Assembly: GCA_012271025.1 (NCBI GenBank)
Contig: JAAXHF010000612.1
Span: forward strand, 1-7,071
Source of the DNA: Deltaproteobacteria bacterium
Lineage (GTDB): Bacteria; Desulfobacterota_B; Binatia; Bin18
Length of the DNA stretch: 7,071 bases
Direction: 5' to 3'
Made by a program: the position numbers and the translations under genes. The notes below the pieces were generated by a model, which searched no databases, was not told the DNA's origin, and saw only the letters and a list, made by a program, of their open reading frames with translations. Positions within the stretch are counted from its first letter, which is position 1; each line of letters starts with the position of its first letter. Below, piece by piece: positions 1 through 6,079 of this stretch.

Positions 1-688
1 CGCCCTGCTCGGAGCGGATCATCCCCCGCCCCCGCGCAAACCAGGCCACCCGCCCCCGCCCGTGGCCGACCGCCCGCCACGGCTTGGCCGTGTGTCCGGC
101 CCAGTACGCGGCCGGGATACGCACCGCCCTGACCTCCGGGCTATCCCAGGCCGCGTGCCCATAGTCGACCAGTTGGGCCTTGAGAGCCCGGATATCGCCC
201 CGCAATTCTTCCACGCTCGGCCGACCGGCCAGCCACCAGCCGGTGTAGACGCTGTGGATGGTCAGGTCTGGAGCCAGACACACGGTATGCGGGATGGCGA
301 CCTCGGGATACTCACCATCGGTGTTATCGACGATACCCAGCCGGCGAATCGCCCGCCGCTCATGGTCGCACAGAAAGGGAAAGCGAGCGCCCAGACCCGC
401 CCGGTAGGCGGCGGCAACCGGCGGCGGGTCGGTGCTGAGCGCCGCCAGGCCGGTCTGGTTGAGTTCGACCTCGGGGTAAAACGACACCAGCTGACCCAGC
501 TGGAGACGATCTCGGGGACAGAAAAAGCCGCGATACACCACCACGATCAGCGGTCGGCCGTGGGCAAAGCCGAGCCGCCGGTCAAACTCGTCCGGGGCGG
601 TCAGCTGCGACAGGCTGAGGAGCCGGCCGGTGTGGTCGGGCAGGGACAGATCGGGAAAGCGCGCACCGGCCTGAAGCGATGTAGACAT
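1..688 (-). CDS. Peroxiredoxin-like (AhpC/TSA superfamily) redoxin, 3' end cut by window edge
   Basis: I translated this frame by hand. It is open from ATG at 688 down to base 1, giving 229 codons with no stop, so the C-terminus lies outside the window. The SD GGAG (698-695) is 6 bases from the ATG. The N-terminus (residues 7-30, GARFPDLSLPDHTGRLLSLS) is the usual redoxin opening. Residues 52-60 read YRGFFCPRD, the active-site loop of the peroxiredoxin-like branch. Cys57 takes the peroxidatic position, and Asp60 stands where a CxxC protein has its second Cys. Residues 132-160 (IPHTVCLAPDLTI, then GWWLAGRPS and VEEL) match the end of the fold. A soluble cytoplasmic thiol peroxidase or reductase is expected. 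The tail after about 175 is Trp- and Arg/Gly-rich and I do not recognise it. The gene starts 25 bases after the CocE-type gene and probably shares its transcript. Family assignment is fairly firm; substrate is unknown. Confidence 0.82.
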   Translation of the reverse strand, partial: MSTSLQAGARFPDLSLPDHTGRLLSLSQLTAPDEFDRRLGFAHGRPLIVVVYRGFFCPRDRLQLGQLVSFYPEVELNQTGLAALSTDPPPVAAAYRAGLGARFPFLCDHERRAIRRLGIVDNTDGEYPEVAIPHTVCLAPDLTIHSVYTGWWLAGRPSVEELRGDIRALKAQLVDYGHAAWDSPEVRAVRIPAAYWAGHTAKPWRAVGHGRGRVAWFARGRGMIRSEQG

Positions 689-713
689 GCGTGTCTCCGA
701 AATGCACCACATT

Positions 714-2777
714 TTAACCCAGCAGCCGCGGAAACGCTTCCCGCCAGCGCCGGCTGAAAATCACGTCGTCGTTGTATGCGGCTCGCAGCTCAATAGTGAC
801 AATAAACGTGTCCGCCGTGCAACTCAGCGTAATCGTACTGTCGATCACCACCTTCCAGTCCTTCTGCTGCCACTCCAGGTGGCGGCGCATCCGGGCCGTG
901 CAGCTCAGGGGGTCAGCGTCCCGCATGGACAGCTCTTTGACGTTTGTTTCGGTCATGCGCAGCCCCTGCTCGGTCAGGAAGCTGGTCCCACCGACCCGGG
1001 TGTCGAGCGTCGTTGTTCCGTCAAGCATGTCGCGGCGGACCGTATACGAGCGCTCAGCGTCTTCTGAGCGGACGGGCGCGACCGGCACCTCGGGCGGAGC
1101 AAAGACCGGCAGAAAGGTGAACGATGATCTCTTCTCGATGAGGTGGTCATCATCGTTCACCTTTGCCCAAGACTGGGCCGGAATGACTGGCAGGACGAGC
1201 CGGGAGGGATGGGCGGTATCATGGTAGACCGTCAGGCTGGCCTGACGTGGCGGCGGCCAGACCAGCGGCCAGTCGGCCCCGGCGATGCTCAGCCGCAGGC
1301 GGCGGCCCGGGGCGAACACGTGGCAGATGCTGCTCAACTCAAGACGGACCGGATAGATGCGGCCCGGCGCCAGCGGGCTCGGTCGGGCGTGACTGTCCCG
1401 ATGGGTCAGGTTCAGCACACCACGGGTGACCAGCAGGGAAGCGCCGTCGGGGCCGACATCGCACAGCTTGACCGCTACCTGGGCAATCGGTTCCGAGGCC
1501 GCGACGTACAGCTCCAGCCGGGGAAAGCCCAAAATCTCCAGCGGCTCGGCAAGCGGGGCAGAGGTGTAGCTCAGCGCACACGCGTCATCACCACGCTGGT
1601 CGCGGGGCAGGCCGCTGGGCCGCAGGCCGGTACACCAGAACGGGGCGGCCAGACCGGGGCTGGGGGGACCAGTCCAACAGTCCGGGGGAGTATCCGACGG
1701 CGGGTGTGGGGCAAACGTCCCGGCCGACCCGATATGCCAGGTCTGATAGTCGGTCCGCGCCACCGGCCACCCGGTTTCGGACCGCCAGTGACCGGGCGTC
1801 GTCTCCCGGTACGGATCGGGCGAGCGCGAGCCCTGGACCCAGACGGTCAGCTGCGGCTCGTCCATGACGCCGTTCTGGATCCCCCTGAGCCAATAGTCCC
1901 ACCAGCGCAGCATCTCCCGCAGGTGGTCGATCTGAGGACCGGGCCGGGCTACGTGCGGCATGTCGTGCAGCCACGGACCGATCAGGCCCTTGCACGGCAC
2001 GCGCAGGTGTTGAAGCAGCTGGAGGACAAAATCCCGATAGCTGTCGGCCCAGCCGCCGATGGCGAACACCGGGCATCGAATCGCGTCCCAGTCGTCACAC
2101 GCCGAGCCGTTCTGCCAATAGGCGTCGCGGGTCTGGTGGCGCAGCCAGGCCAGCGGCCACTGCGGGGTGTGCTCAAGCCGCTCGCGCCAGCGCGCGAACC
2201 ATCCCTTGCCGACGATGTCCGGCAGTGGCGGCAGCGCGTTCAGGGCCACCATGCGGCCGGCCCAGGCAACGGATTCGTTCACCGGCAGACAGCCGCCGTG
2301 GTAGTGCACGTCCTGGCCGTAGCGATCAACCAGGGCGTGCATGGCAACAATCGCCTTGAGCTGGGGCGGAGCGTGCATGGCGGTCTGTAGGGCGCTGATG
2401 CCCCCGTAGGAGGAGCCATACATGCCGAGTTGGCCGCTACACCACGGCTGGTCGGCCAGCCAGGCCAGCACCTGGAGGCAGTCGTGCTGTTCCTGACCGG
2501 TATACTCGTTCTCGGCAATGCCCTCCGAGGCGCCGCTGCCCCTGATATCGAGCCGAACCCCGACATAGCCCTTGCGGGCCAGATAGCTGTGGGTGCGCCA
2601 GTCGCGGGCGATTTTGTTGTCGTCCTTGCGGTACGGGTGCGATTCGACAACAGCCGGAAACGGGCCGTCGTTCGGAGCGTCCGGCATGTACAGGCGGGCG
2701 CCGAGCCGGACCCCGTCGGTCATCGGGATGGCTAGCTGCGGGATGACGCGGACCGGATAGTCTGGAGTGTTGTTCAT
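714..2777 (-). CDS. CocE/NonD family hydrolase (S15 X-Pro dipeptidyl-peptidase-like), 687 aa
   Basis: This is an alpha/beta hydrolase of the family that includes cocaine esterase, glutaryl-7-ACA acylase and X-Pro dipeptidyl-peptidases, which cleave ester or amide bonds of small substrates. The opening (residues 11-50) has the typical MTDGVRLGARLYMP strand and ESHPYRKDD, where Tyr49 sits at the oxyanion-hole position. The nucleophile motif is GSSYGG, with Ser123. The acid is Asp245 in GGWAD and the base is His271 in GPWLH, so the triad looks intact. Residues about 400-535 form the jelly-roll C-terminal domain (RLELYVAAS, LAPGRIYPVRLEL, GRRLRLSIAGADWP). A further segment, about 555-687, resembles the extension seen in the longer members near 670 aa. 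There is no signal peptide or membrane segment, so a cytoplasmic location is likely. The ATG at 2777 has only a weak SD (GGTGA, very close). The gene leads an operon with the downstream redoxin. Residues 539-555 are encoded by a long hairpin-forming repeat. Substrate cannot be read from the sequence. Confidence 0.93.
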   Translation of the reverse strand: MNNTPDYPVRVIPQLAIPMTDGVRLGARLYMPDAPNDGPFPAVVESHPYRKDDNKIARDWRTHSYLARKGYVGVRLDIRGSGASEGIAENEYTGQEQHDCLQVLAWLADQPWCSGQLGMYGSSYGGISALQTAMHAPPQLKAIVAMHALVDRYGQDVHYHGGCLPVNESVAWAGRMVALNALPPLPDIVGKGWFARWRERLEHTPQWPLAWLRHQTRDAYWQNGSACDDWDAIRCPVFAIGGWADSYRDFVLQLLQHLRVPCKGLIGPWLHDMPHVARPGPQIDHLREMLRWWDYWLRGIQNGVMDEPQLTVWVQGSRSPDPYRETTPGHWRSETGWPVARTDYQTWHIGSAGTFAPHPPSDTPPDCWTGPPSPGLAAPFWCTGLRPSGLPRDQRGDDACALSYTSAPLAEPLEILGFPRLELYVAASEPIAQVAVKLCDVGPDGASLLVTRGVLNLTHRDSHARPSPLAPGRIYPVRLELSSICHVFAPGRRLRLSIAGADWPLVWPPPRQASLTVYHDTAHPSRLVLPVIPAQSWAKVNDDDHLIEKRSSFTFLPVFAPPEVPVAPVRSEDAERSYTVRRDMLDGTTTLDTRVGGTSFLTEQGLRMTETNVKELSMRDADPLSCTARMRRHLEWQQKDWKVVIDSTITLSCTADTFIVTIELRAAYNDDVIFSRRWREAFPRLLG
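1113..1164. repeat. Perfect 16-bp inverted repeat inside the CocE-type gene
   Basis: The left arm AAAGGTGAACGATGAT (1113-1128) is exactly complementary, in inverted orientation, to the right arm ATCATCGTTCACCTTT (1149-1164). The spacer is 20 bases (1129-1148). The pairing stops at both ends (G1112/G1165 and C1129/C1148). In the hydrolase frame the whole element encodes residues Lys539 to Phe555, at the boundary between the jelly-roll domain and the C-terminal extension. No T-run follows on either strand, so it is not a standard intrinsic terminator. Function is unknown. Confidence 0.9.
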
Positions 2778-2887
2778 GTCACCGTCTCTCTTGCGGCCAC
2801 GTGCGGGAAAACGCTATCGTCGGTGCTTGATCCCCGGCCTCAGCAGATTCATAGGCAAGAGACAGCCAGCACGCAAGGAGCACAGCC
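2778..2887. promoter_or_regulatory. Divergent intergenic region with paired GCAAGAGA elements
   Basis: These 110 bases separate the CocE-type gene (leftward) from the hydrolase-oxidoreductase pair (rightward), so both promoters must lie here or inside the genes. GCAAGAGA occurs on the plus strand at 2855-2862 and as its reverse complement TCTCTTGC at 2787-2794. It therefore lies upstream of both start codons, in the sense orientation of each gene. The palindrome CACGTG is at 2798-2803. Promoter boxes are weak on both strands. Divergent control by one regulator is an inference; no regulator gene is present in the window. Confidence 0.45.
2827..2855 (+). promoter_or_regulatory. Weak candidate sigma70-type promoter for the hydrolase-FAD oxidoreductase pair
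   Basis: TTGATC (2827-2832) and CATAGG (2850-2855) are 17 bases apart, the standard spacing. The -35 box is reasonable and the -10 box is poor. Transcription would begin near 2862 and leave a leader of about 25 bases holding the SD AAGGAG (2875-2880). This is a guess from spacing and position only. Confidence 0.2.
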
Positions 2888-3691
2888 ATGCCCCAGGCTC
2901 GTATCGACGACAGCTTGACCCTGTACTATGAGCAGGACGATTATACCGACCCGTGGACGAGCCCGGACACGATTCTGCTCATCCACGGTGTGGCGGATAC
3001 CAGCAAAGCCTGGTTCGCCTGGGTGCCGCGTCTGGCCCGACGCTTCCGCCTGGTCCGACCCGACCTCAGAGGCTTTGGCCAGTCCAGCGTACCGCCGGCC
3101 GACTACGCCTGGTCGCTGAGCGGCTTCGGCCAGGATCTCAAGGGCCTGCTCGACCACCTGGGCCTGCCTGCCGTCCACGTTGTCGGCCAGCGGGTCGGCG
3201 GCAGCGTGGCCATGCAGTTCGCCCATGACTATCCCGACTGCGTCAAAAGCCTGACTGTCATCGGCGGGCCGGCCAGCCTGGCCAACAGCGCCCTGAATCC
3301 TGGGGCCTGGCTTGAGCAGGTGAAACAGGAGGGCGTTGAAAGCTGGGCGCGCACGACCATGGACCGGCGCTTGGGCGAGGTCAGCCCGGCCATGCGGGAA
3401 TGGTGGATTCAGGAGATGGGCAAAGCGCCGGCCCTGGTCATGGCCGGGATTTTTGCCTATGTCGGCGGCATGGACATCACCGCTCTCCTGCCCCGCATCC
3501 AAGCCCCGACTCTGGTCATTACCAGCGACAGGGGGGCGCTGGCTGCGGTTGAGACGGTCCGCGAATGGCAGACCCGGATTCCGAATTCTCGGCTGCTGGT
3601 CCTGCCCAGCACGGCCTACCACCTGGCCGCCGCCCTGCCGGACGCCTGCGCCGATGCGGTCCTGTCTTTTATCGGAGAGCTGCACGCGTGA
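2888..3691 (+). CDS. Alpha/beta hydrolase fold protein lacking the usual Ser and Asp catalytic residues, 267 aa
   Basis: The start is well supported: SD AAGGAG (2875-2880) lies 7 bases before the ATG. The fold is clear. LLIHGVADTSKAW (31-42) is the oxyanion-loop strand, VRPDLRGFGQS (56-66) is the standard following strand and turn, VHVVGQRVGGSVAMQFA (96-112) is the nucleophile elbow, and LPSTAYHLA (239-247) is the His loop. The elbow normally reads G-x-S-x-G-G, but here it reads GQRVGG with Arg102 in the nucleophile position. The acid loop, usually GDRDP-like, reads SDRGAL with Gly216 where Asp is expected. His245 remains. Length is normal for single-domain lipase/lactonase-like hydrolases, and nothing suggests frameshift or decay. 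It may be a non-catalytic binding or scaffold protein, or it may use other residues; Ser106 and Asp214 are nearby. Its stop overlaps the GTG of the FAD oxidoreductase, so the two products are probably made together. Fold is confident; function is unknown. Confidence 0.9.
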   Translation: MPQARIDDSLTLYYEQDDYTDPWTSPDTILLIHGVADTSKAWFAWVPRLARRFRLVRPDLRGFGQSSVPPADYAWSLSGFGQDLKGLLDHLGLPAVHVVGQRVGGSVAMQFAHDYPDCVKSLTVIGGPASLANSALNPGAWLEQVKQEGVESWARTTMDRRLGEVSPAMREWWIQEMGKAPALVMAGIFAYVGGMDITALLPRIQAPTLVITSDRGALAAVETVREWQTRIPNSRLLVLPSTAYHLAAALPDACADAVLSFIGELHA

Positions 3692-5034
3692 CGCTGGGCG
3701 CGACCAGAGACAGCGTCGAGGACCGACCTCTGGGCAAGAAGAGTATAGCGCCGTCTTTGCCGGACAGTGTATGGCTGACCGAGGCGCCCCCGGCCACTCC
3801 TGCGCTGCGCGGCCGTGTACGGACCGATATCGCCATTGTCGGCGGCGGCATCACCGGGCTCAGCGCGGCCTACCATTTCAAGCAGCGTTATCCGAACAAA
3901 CAGATTGTAATTCTCGAAGGCCAGCGCATCGGCTTTGGGGCCAGCGGCCGCAACAGCGGGTTTATCTCCCAGGAATACCACGGCTGGGACAGCCTCTTTT
4001 TCAGCAAAGGGGCGGCTGCGGTCGAGCCCTACGCCGAGTACGCCGAGCGGGGCTATCGGCATCTGGTCGAGACCATCGCCCGCGAGGCGATTGACTGCGA
4101 CCTCCAGGAAAGCGGCGCGCTGCGACTGGCCAAAAAGGACGCCGAGGTGCGGACGCTGGAGAAGCAGGTACCGGCCTACGCCCAGCTTGGCCGCTCCGTC
4201 GAGCTGTGGCAGGGCCAGGACCTGGCCGCACGGATCGGCTCGGACTTTTATCCGGCCGGGGTTTTCCTGCCCCACTGGGCAACCCTGCATCCGGGCAAAC
4301 TCGTTCGGGGTCTCAGCAGCGCGGTCGAGGCGCTGGGCGTCCCTATCTACGAACACACGCCCGTCCAACGGCTGCGGCGGGGCAGCCCGGTCGAGCTGGT
4401 CTGCCCGGACGGTCAACTCAGCGCCGACACGGTCGTTGTCGCCACCAACGCCTACACCCCGCAGCTGGGCCTGTTCAGGCATATTCTCATGCCTCTCCAC
4501 CTGTACGTCATGGTTACCCGGCCGGTGGACGAGGCCGTCATCGGCCACGGCGCCTGGACCAGCGTCCCGGGACGCTATGAAATGGACGCCACCCATACGA
4601 TTCGGCTCACCCCCGACGGCCGCCTGCTGATCAGGGGCGGCGCCCGCTACGACTACAACAGCCGGGTCGCCGACCGTCATCAGCCGCGGGCCTATCGGCG
4701 TCTGGCCGAGCGGCTGCTCGCCCGCTATCCCTACCTGGGCAGCGTCCGGGCTGCCCACGGCTGGAGCGGCGTGATGGCCCTCACCCGCGCCCACACGCCG
4801 CTGCTGGGCTGGTTGGACAACGACCCGCGTATCCTGTTCAGCGTCGGCTACAACGGTTTCGGCCTGGTCAGCGGGTTTTACGGCGGCAGGCTGGTGTGCG
4901 AGCTGTACGCAAACCAACCCAACCCCGATCTGGCGCTGATGTCCTCGCCCGCCAAGGCCGGCTGGCTGCCGCCCGAGCCGCTACGCTATGTCCACATGAA
5001 CGTGTCGCTGGCCCTGCGGCATCATCGTTTGTGA
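3688..5034 (+). CDS. FAD-dependent oxidoreductase, DAO family (DadA/PuuB-like), 448 aa
   Basis: This flavoenzyme belongs to the D-amino-acid oxidase/glycine oxidase/gamma-glutamylputrescine oxidase superfamily, which oxidises C-N bonds of amines or amino acids and often releases hydrogen peroxide. The Rossmann motif VGGGITG is at 51-57 and the ribose-binding acidic residue Glu77 ends IVILE. FGASGRNSGF (83-92) is the conserved second FAD loop. SVGYNGFGLVSGFYGG (385-400) is the C-terminal FAD-contact segment, preceded by GWSGVMALT (358-366). The leader SVWLTEAP (27-34) is typical of this branch. I chose GTG 3688 because it shares GTGA with the upstream stop (4-base overlap) and has GGAGAG (3674-3679) in front. 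An ATG at 3565 in the same frame would add 41 unrelated residues and overlap the upstream gene by 127 bases. No signal peptide is visible. Translational coupling to the hydrolase-fold protein is likely. Substrate and electron acceptor cannot be told. Confidence 0.92.
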   Translation: MTLGATRDSVEDRPLGKKSIAPSLPDSVWLTEAPPATPALRGRVRTDIAIVGGGITGLSAAYHFKQRYPNKQIVILEGQRIGFGASGRNSGFISQEYHGWDSLFFSKGAAAVEPYAEYAERGYRHLVETIAREAIDCDLQESGALRLAKKDAEVRTLEKQVPAYAQLGRSVELWQGQDLAARIGSDFYPAGVFLPHWATLHPGKLVRGLSSAVEALGVPIYEHTPVQRLRRGSPVELVCPDGQLSADTVVVATNAYTPQLGLFRHILMPLHLYVMVTRPVDEAVIGHGAWTSVPGRYEMDATHTIRLTPDGRLLIRGGARYDYNSRVADRHQPRAYRRLAERLLARYPYLGSVRAAHGWSGVMALTRAHTPLLGWLDNDPRILFSVGYNGFGLVSGFYGGRLVCELYANQPNPDLALMSSPAKAGWLPPEPLRYVHMNVSLALRHHRL

Positions 5035-5047
5035 GGCTACCCGGCAC

Positions 5048-5413
5048 TTACGTTTGTGTCCTGGGCGTGTCGATCCGGCCGAGAATTACGCCGAGGATTG
5101 CCGACAGGGTCTGTTGGTCTTGTGATCCCAGGCTGCCCAGTTTTTTAAGCACGAGCCCTCTCTCAATAGTCGTAAGAACCGGTTTCATAACCAAAGGTCT
5201 CAAAAGACCGGCCTCTTTCCACTCTGCTATAGCGCGCTCTCCAACAGTCGGTGAAGCTTTCAGCTGGCTCGTAATCGCCATGATAATGAGATCGGGATAC
5301 TCCTTGTGATAAGCGGTCGAACTGACGACAACAGCCGGTCGCTTTTTACTCGTTGTTTGATCTGTAAAGGGAAATGGGACCAAGACAACATCACCAAATT
5401 CATAGCTCGTCAT
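5048..5413 (-). CDS. MazF/PemK-type endoribonuclease toxin, 121 aa
   Basis: Toxin of a type II toxin-antitoxin pair; the family cuts mRNA at short sequence motifs. FGDVVLVPFPFTD (6-18) is the signature first strand and loop. KKRPAVVVSS (23-32) carries Arg25 and IITS-like MAITSQ (45-50) carries Thr48, the two residues matching the known catalytic Arg and Ser/Thr of MazF. The end, KPVLTTIERGLVLKKLGSL (77-95), is also typical. Length fits the family (about 110-120 aa). ATG 5413 is preferred because homologues begin a few residues before GDVVL. ATG 5425 in the same frame (4 residues longer) is possible, and neither has a good SD. The reading frame overlaps the end of the antitoxin gene by 14 bases, so translation probably depends on ribosomes finishing the antitoxin. 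It converges with the FAD oxidoreductase gene, with 13 bases between them. Base composition is lower in GC than the neighbours, suggesting transfer. Confidence 0.92.
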   Translation of the reverse strand: MTSYEFGDVVLVPFPFTDQTTSKKRPAVVVSSTAYHKEYPDLIIMAITSQLKASPTVGERAIAEWKEAGLLRPLVMKPVLTTIERGLVLKKLGSLGSQDQQTLSAILGVILGRIDTPRTQT

Positions 5414-5609
5414 AGACGGCGTCATCGGGATTATCCCAGATTTTTTGGAAAGAAACTTCGGACAGCGTTGTCGCCGTCCGGGTGAGGCGCTGTCTCTCGC
5501 TGCGCTGCTGCAAGAAATCGACAAAGGCTTCGACCTCGGCGATTTTCTCGGGTGGGAGAATCTGGATTTTCTCCATGAGGATTTGTACCTGTGTCCGATC
5601 AGAGTCCAT
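5400..5609 (-). CDS. Antitoxin of the MazF/PemK-type pair, 69 aa
   Basis: Small acidic protein encoded directly before the toxin, in the normal antitoxin-first order. A strong SD AGGAG (5620-5616) is 6 bases from the ATG, whereas the toxin has none, which fits excess antitoxin synthesis. ILPPEKIAEVEAFVDFL (17-33) is the amphipathic helix common to DUF2281/VapB-like antitoxins. WDNPDDAVYDEL (58-69) is the acidic tail typical of partners of this toxin group and probably masks the toxin active site. No DNA-binding domain can be named with confidence, though autoregulation is usual for such pairs. No clear promoter was found in the 126 bases upstream (5610-5735). Confidence 0.88.
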   Translation of the reverse strand: MDSDRTQVQILMEKIQILPPEKIAEVEAFVDFLQQRSERQRLTRTATTLSEVSFQKIWDNPDDAVYDEL

Positions 5610-5693
5610 AGCGTTCTCCTACCGGGCCTCGCAGCCCCTTCGATCCTCACGCTTTCTAAAACCAGCCCGAAGAGATGAGCCGGTCAGGAGCGC

Positions 5694-5731
5694 CGAGAGG
5701 CCGCAGGAGTTCTCCGACCTCTCGTGCGGCC
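5694..5731 (-). other. GC-rich alternative hairpins just after the NIPSNAP gene
   Basis: GGCCGCA (5699-5705) pairs with TGCGGCC (5725-5731). A second pairing joins CGAGAGG (5694-5700) to CCTCTCG (5718-5724). The two share bases 5699-5700 and interlock, so they would compete. The stretch begins 4 bases after the NIPSNAP stop codon in the direction of that gene. No T-run follows on the minus strand, so it is not a standard intrinsic terminator. It could slow or end transcription before the antitoxin gene, or protect a 3' end. The rest of 5610-5735 shows nothing further that I can name. Confidence 0.4.
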
Positions 5732-5735
5732 CGAT

Positions 5736-6047
5736 CTATTGCAGGGGCGAAAAACTGGCCGGCGTCATGATCTTGTTGTACTGGCTGACAATCATCGCCT
5801 GGGCGCGGGGCCGGAAGGCTTGCAGGGCGGGATCTTCGCCCTGGGCGGCCCGGGCCTGGGTGCGGTGGTTCATGTCTTCATAGGCCCAGATGTGGACCAC
5901 CTCGTTGAGCGGACCGACCTCGGTCGACCACCAGCCGACCAGCTTGGAGTATTTGCTGATGACGGGCAGGGCTTCCTGTTCGATCAGCGCCTGAAACTCC
6001 GGCACCTTGCCCGGCTGTAGTGTGTACACACGCATTTCGTAGACCAT
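5736..6047 (-). CDS. NIPSNAP family protein, 103 aa
   Basis: MVYEMRVYTLQPGKVPEF (1-18) is the characteristic NIPSNAP start, and GWWSTEVGPLNEVVHIWAY (38-56) is the matching second half of a dimeric ferredoxin-like alpha/beta barrel. The stretch YEDMNHRTQAR (56-66) follows the family pattern. Length is normal for the bacterial single-domain form (about 100 aa). The SD AAGGAGG (6060-6054), 6 bases from the ATG, is close to perfect and suggests strong translation. Bacterial members often lie next to catabolic enzymes; their biochemical role is mostly unknown. It is divergent from the epoxide hydrolase gene, with 143 bases between start codons. A candidate promoter lies at 6080-6109. Family call is firm; function is open. 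Confidence 0.92.
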   Translation of the reverse strand: MVYEMRVYTLQPGKVPEFQALIEQEALPVISKYSKLVGWWSTEVGPLNEVVHIWAYEDMNHRTQARAAQGEDPALQAFRPRAQAMIVSQYNKIMTPASFSPLQ

Positions 6048-6079
6048 ACGCTACCTCCTTTTGGGTCATGGATGCGTCT

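Noticed and set aside
62..757. Long plus-strand open frame over the redoxin
   Set aside because: Antisense shadow of a high-GC gene. Its composition shows no recognisable domain, while the minus strand gives a clear redoxin with an SD.
1143..2390. 415-codon plus-strand open frame antisense to the CocE-type gene
   Set aside because: The minus strand encodes an intact triad and C-terminal domain. The plus frame is Arg/Gly/Pro-rich with no motif and has no good SD.
3565..3687. Upstream ATG extension of the FAD oxidoreductase
   Set aside because: It would overlap the preceding gene by 127 bases and add unrelated residues. GTG 3688 with its SD and 4-base stop/start overlap is better.
3616..4917. 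433-codon minus-strand open frame antisense to the FAD oxidoreductase
   Set aside because: Shadow of codon bias; the FAD-binding motifs are on the plus strand.
5035..5047. Terminator between the FAD oxidoreductase and the convergent toxin
   Set aside because: Only 13 bases, with no stem-loop or T-run.
5196..5209. GGTCT-CAAA-AGACC hairpin
   Set aside because: It is inside the toxin coding sequence, has short arms and no T-run, and occurs at a frequency expected by chance.
5427..5437. Small palindrome GGGATTATCCC before the alternative toxin start
   Set aside because: It lies in the codons for the conserved antitoxin residues WDNP, and 5-base arms are easily coincidental.
5414..5650. N-terminal extension of the toxin frame through the antitoxin gene
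   Set aside because: The extra residues are the out-of-frame reading of the antitoxin, and MazF-type proteins begin close to GDVVL.
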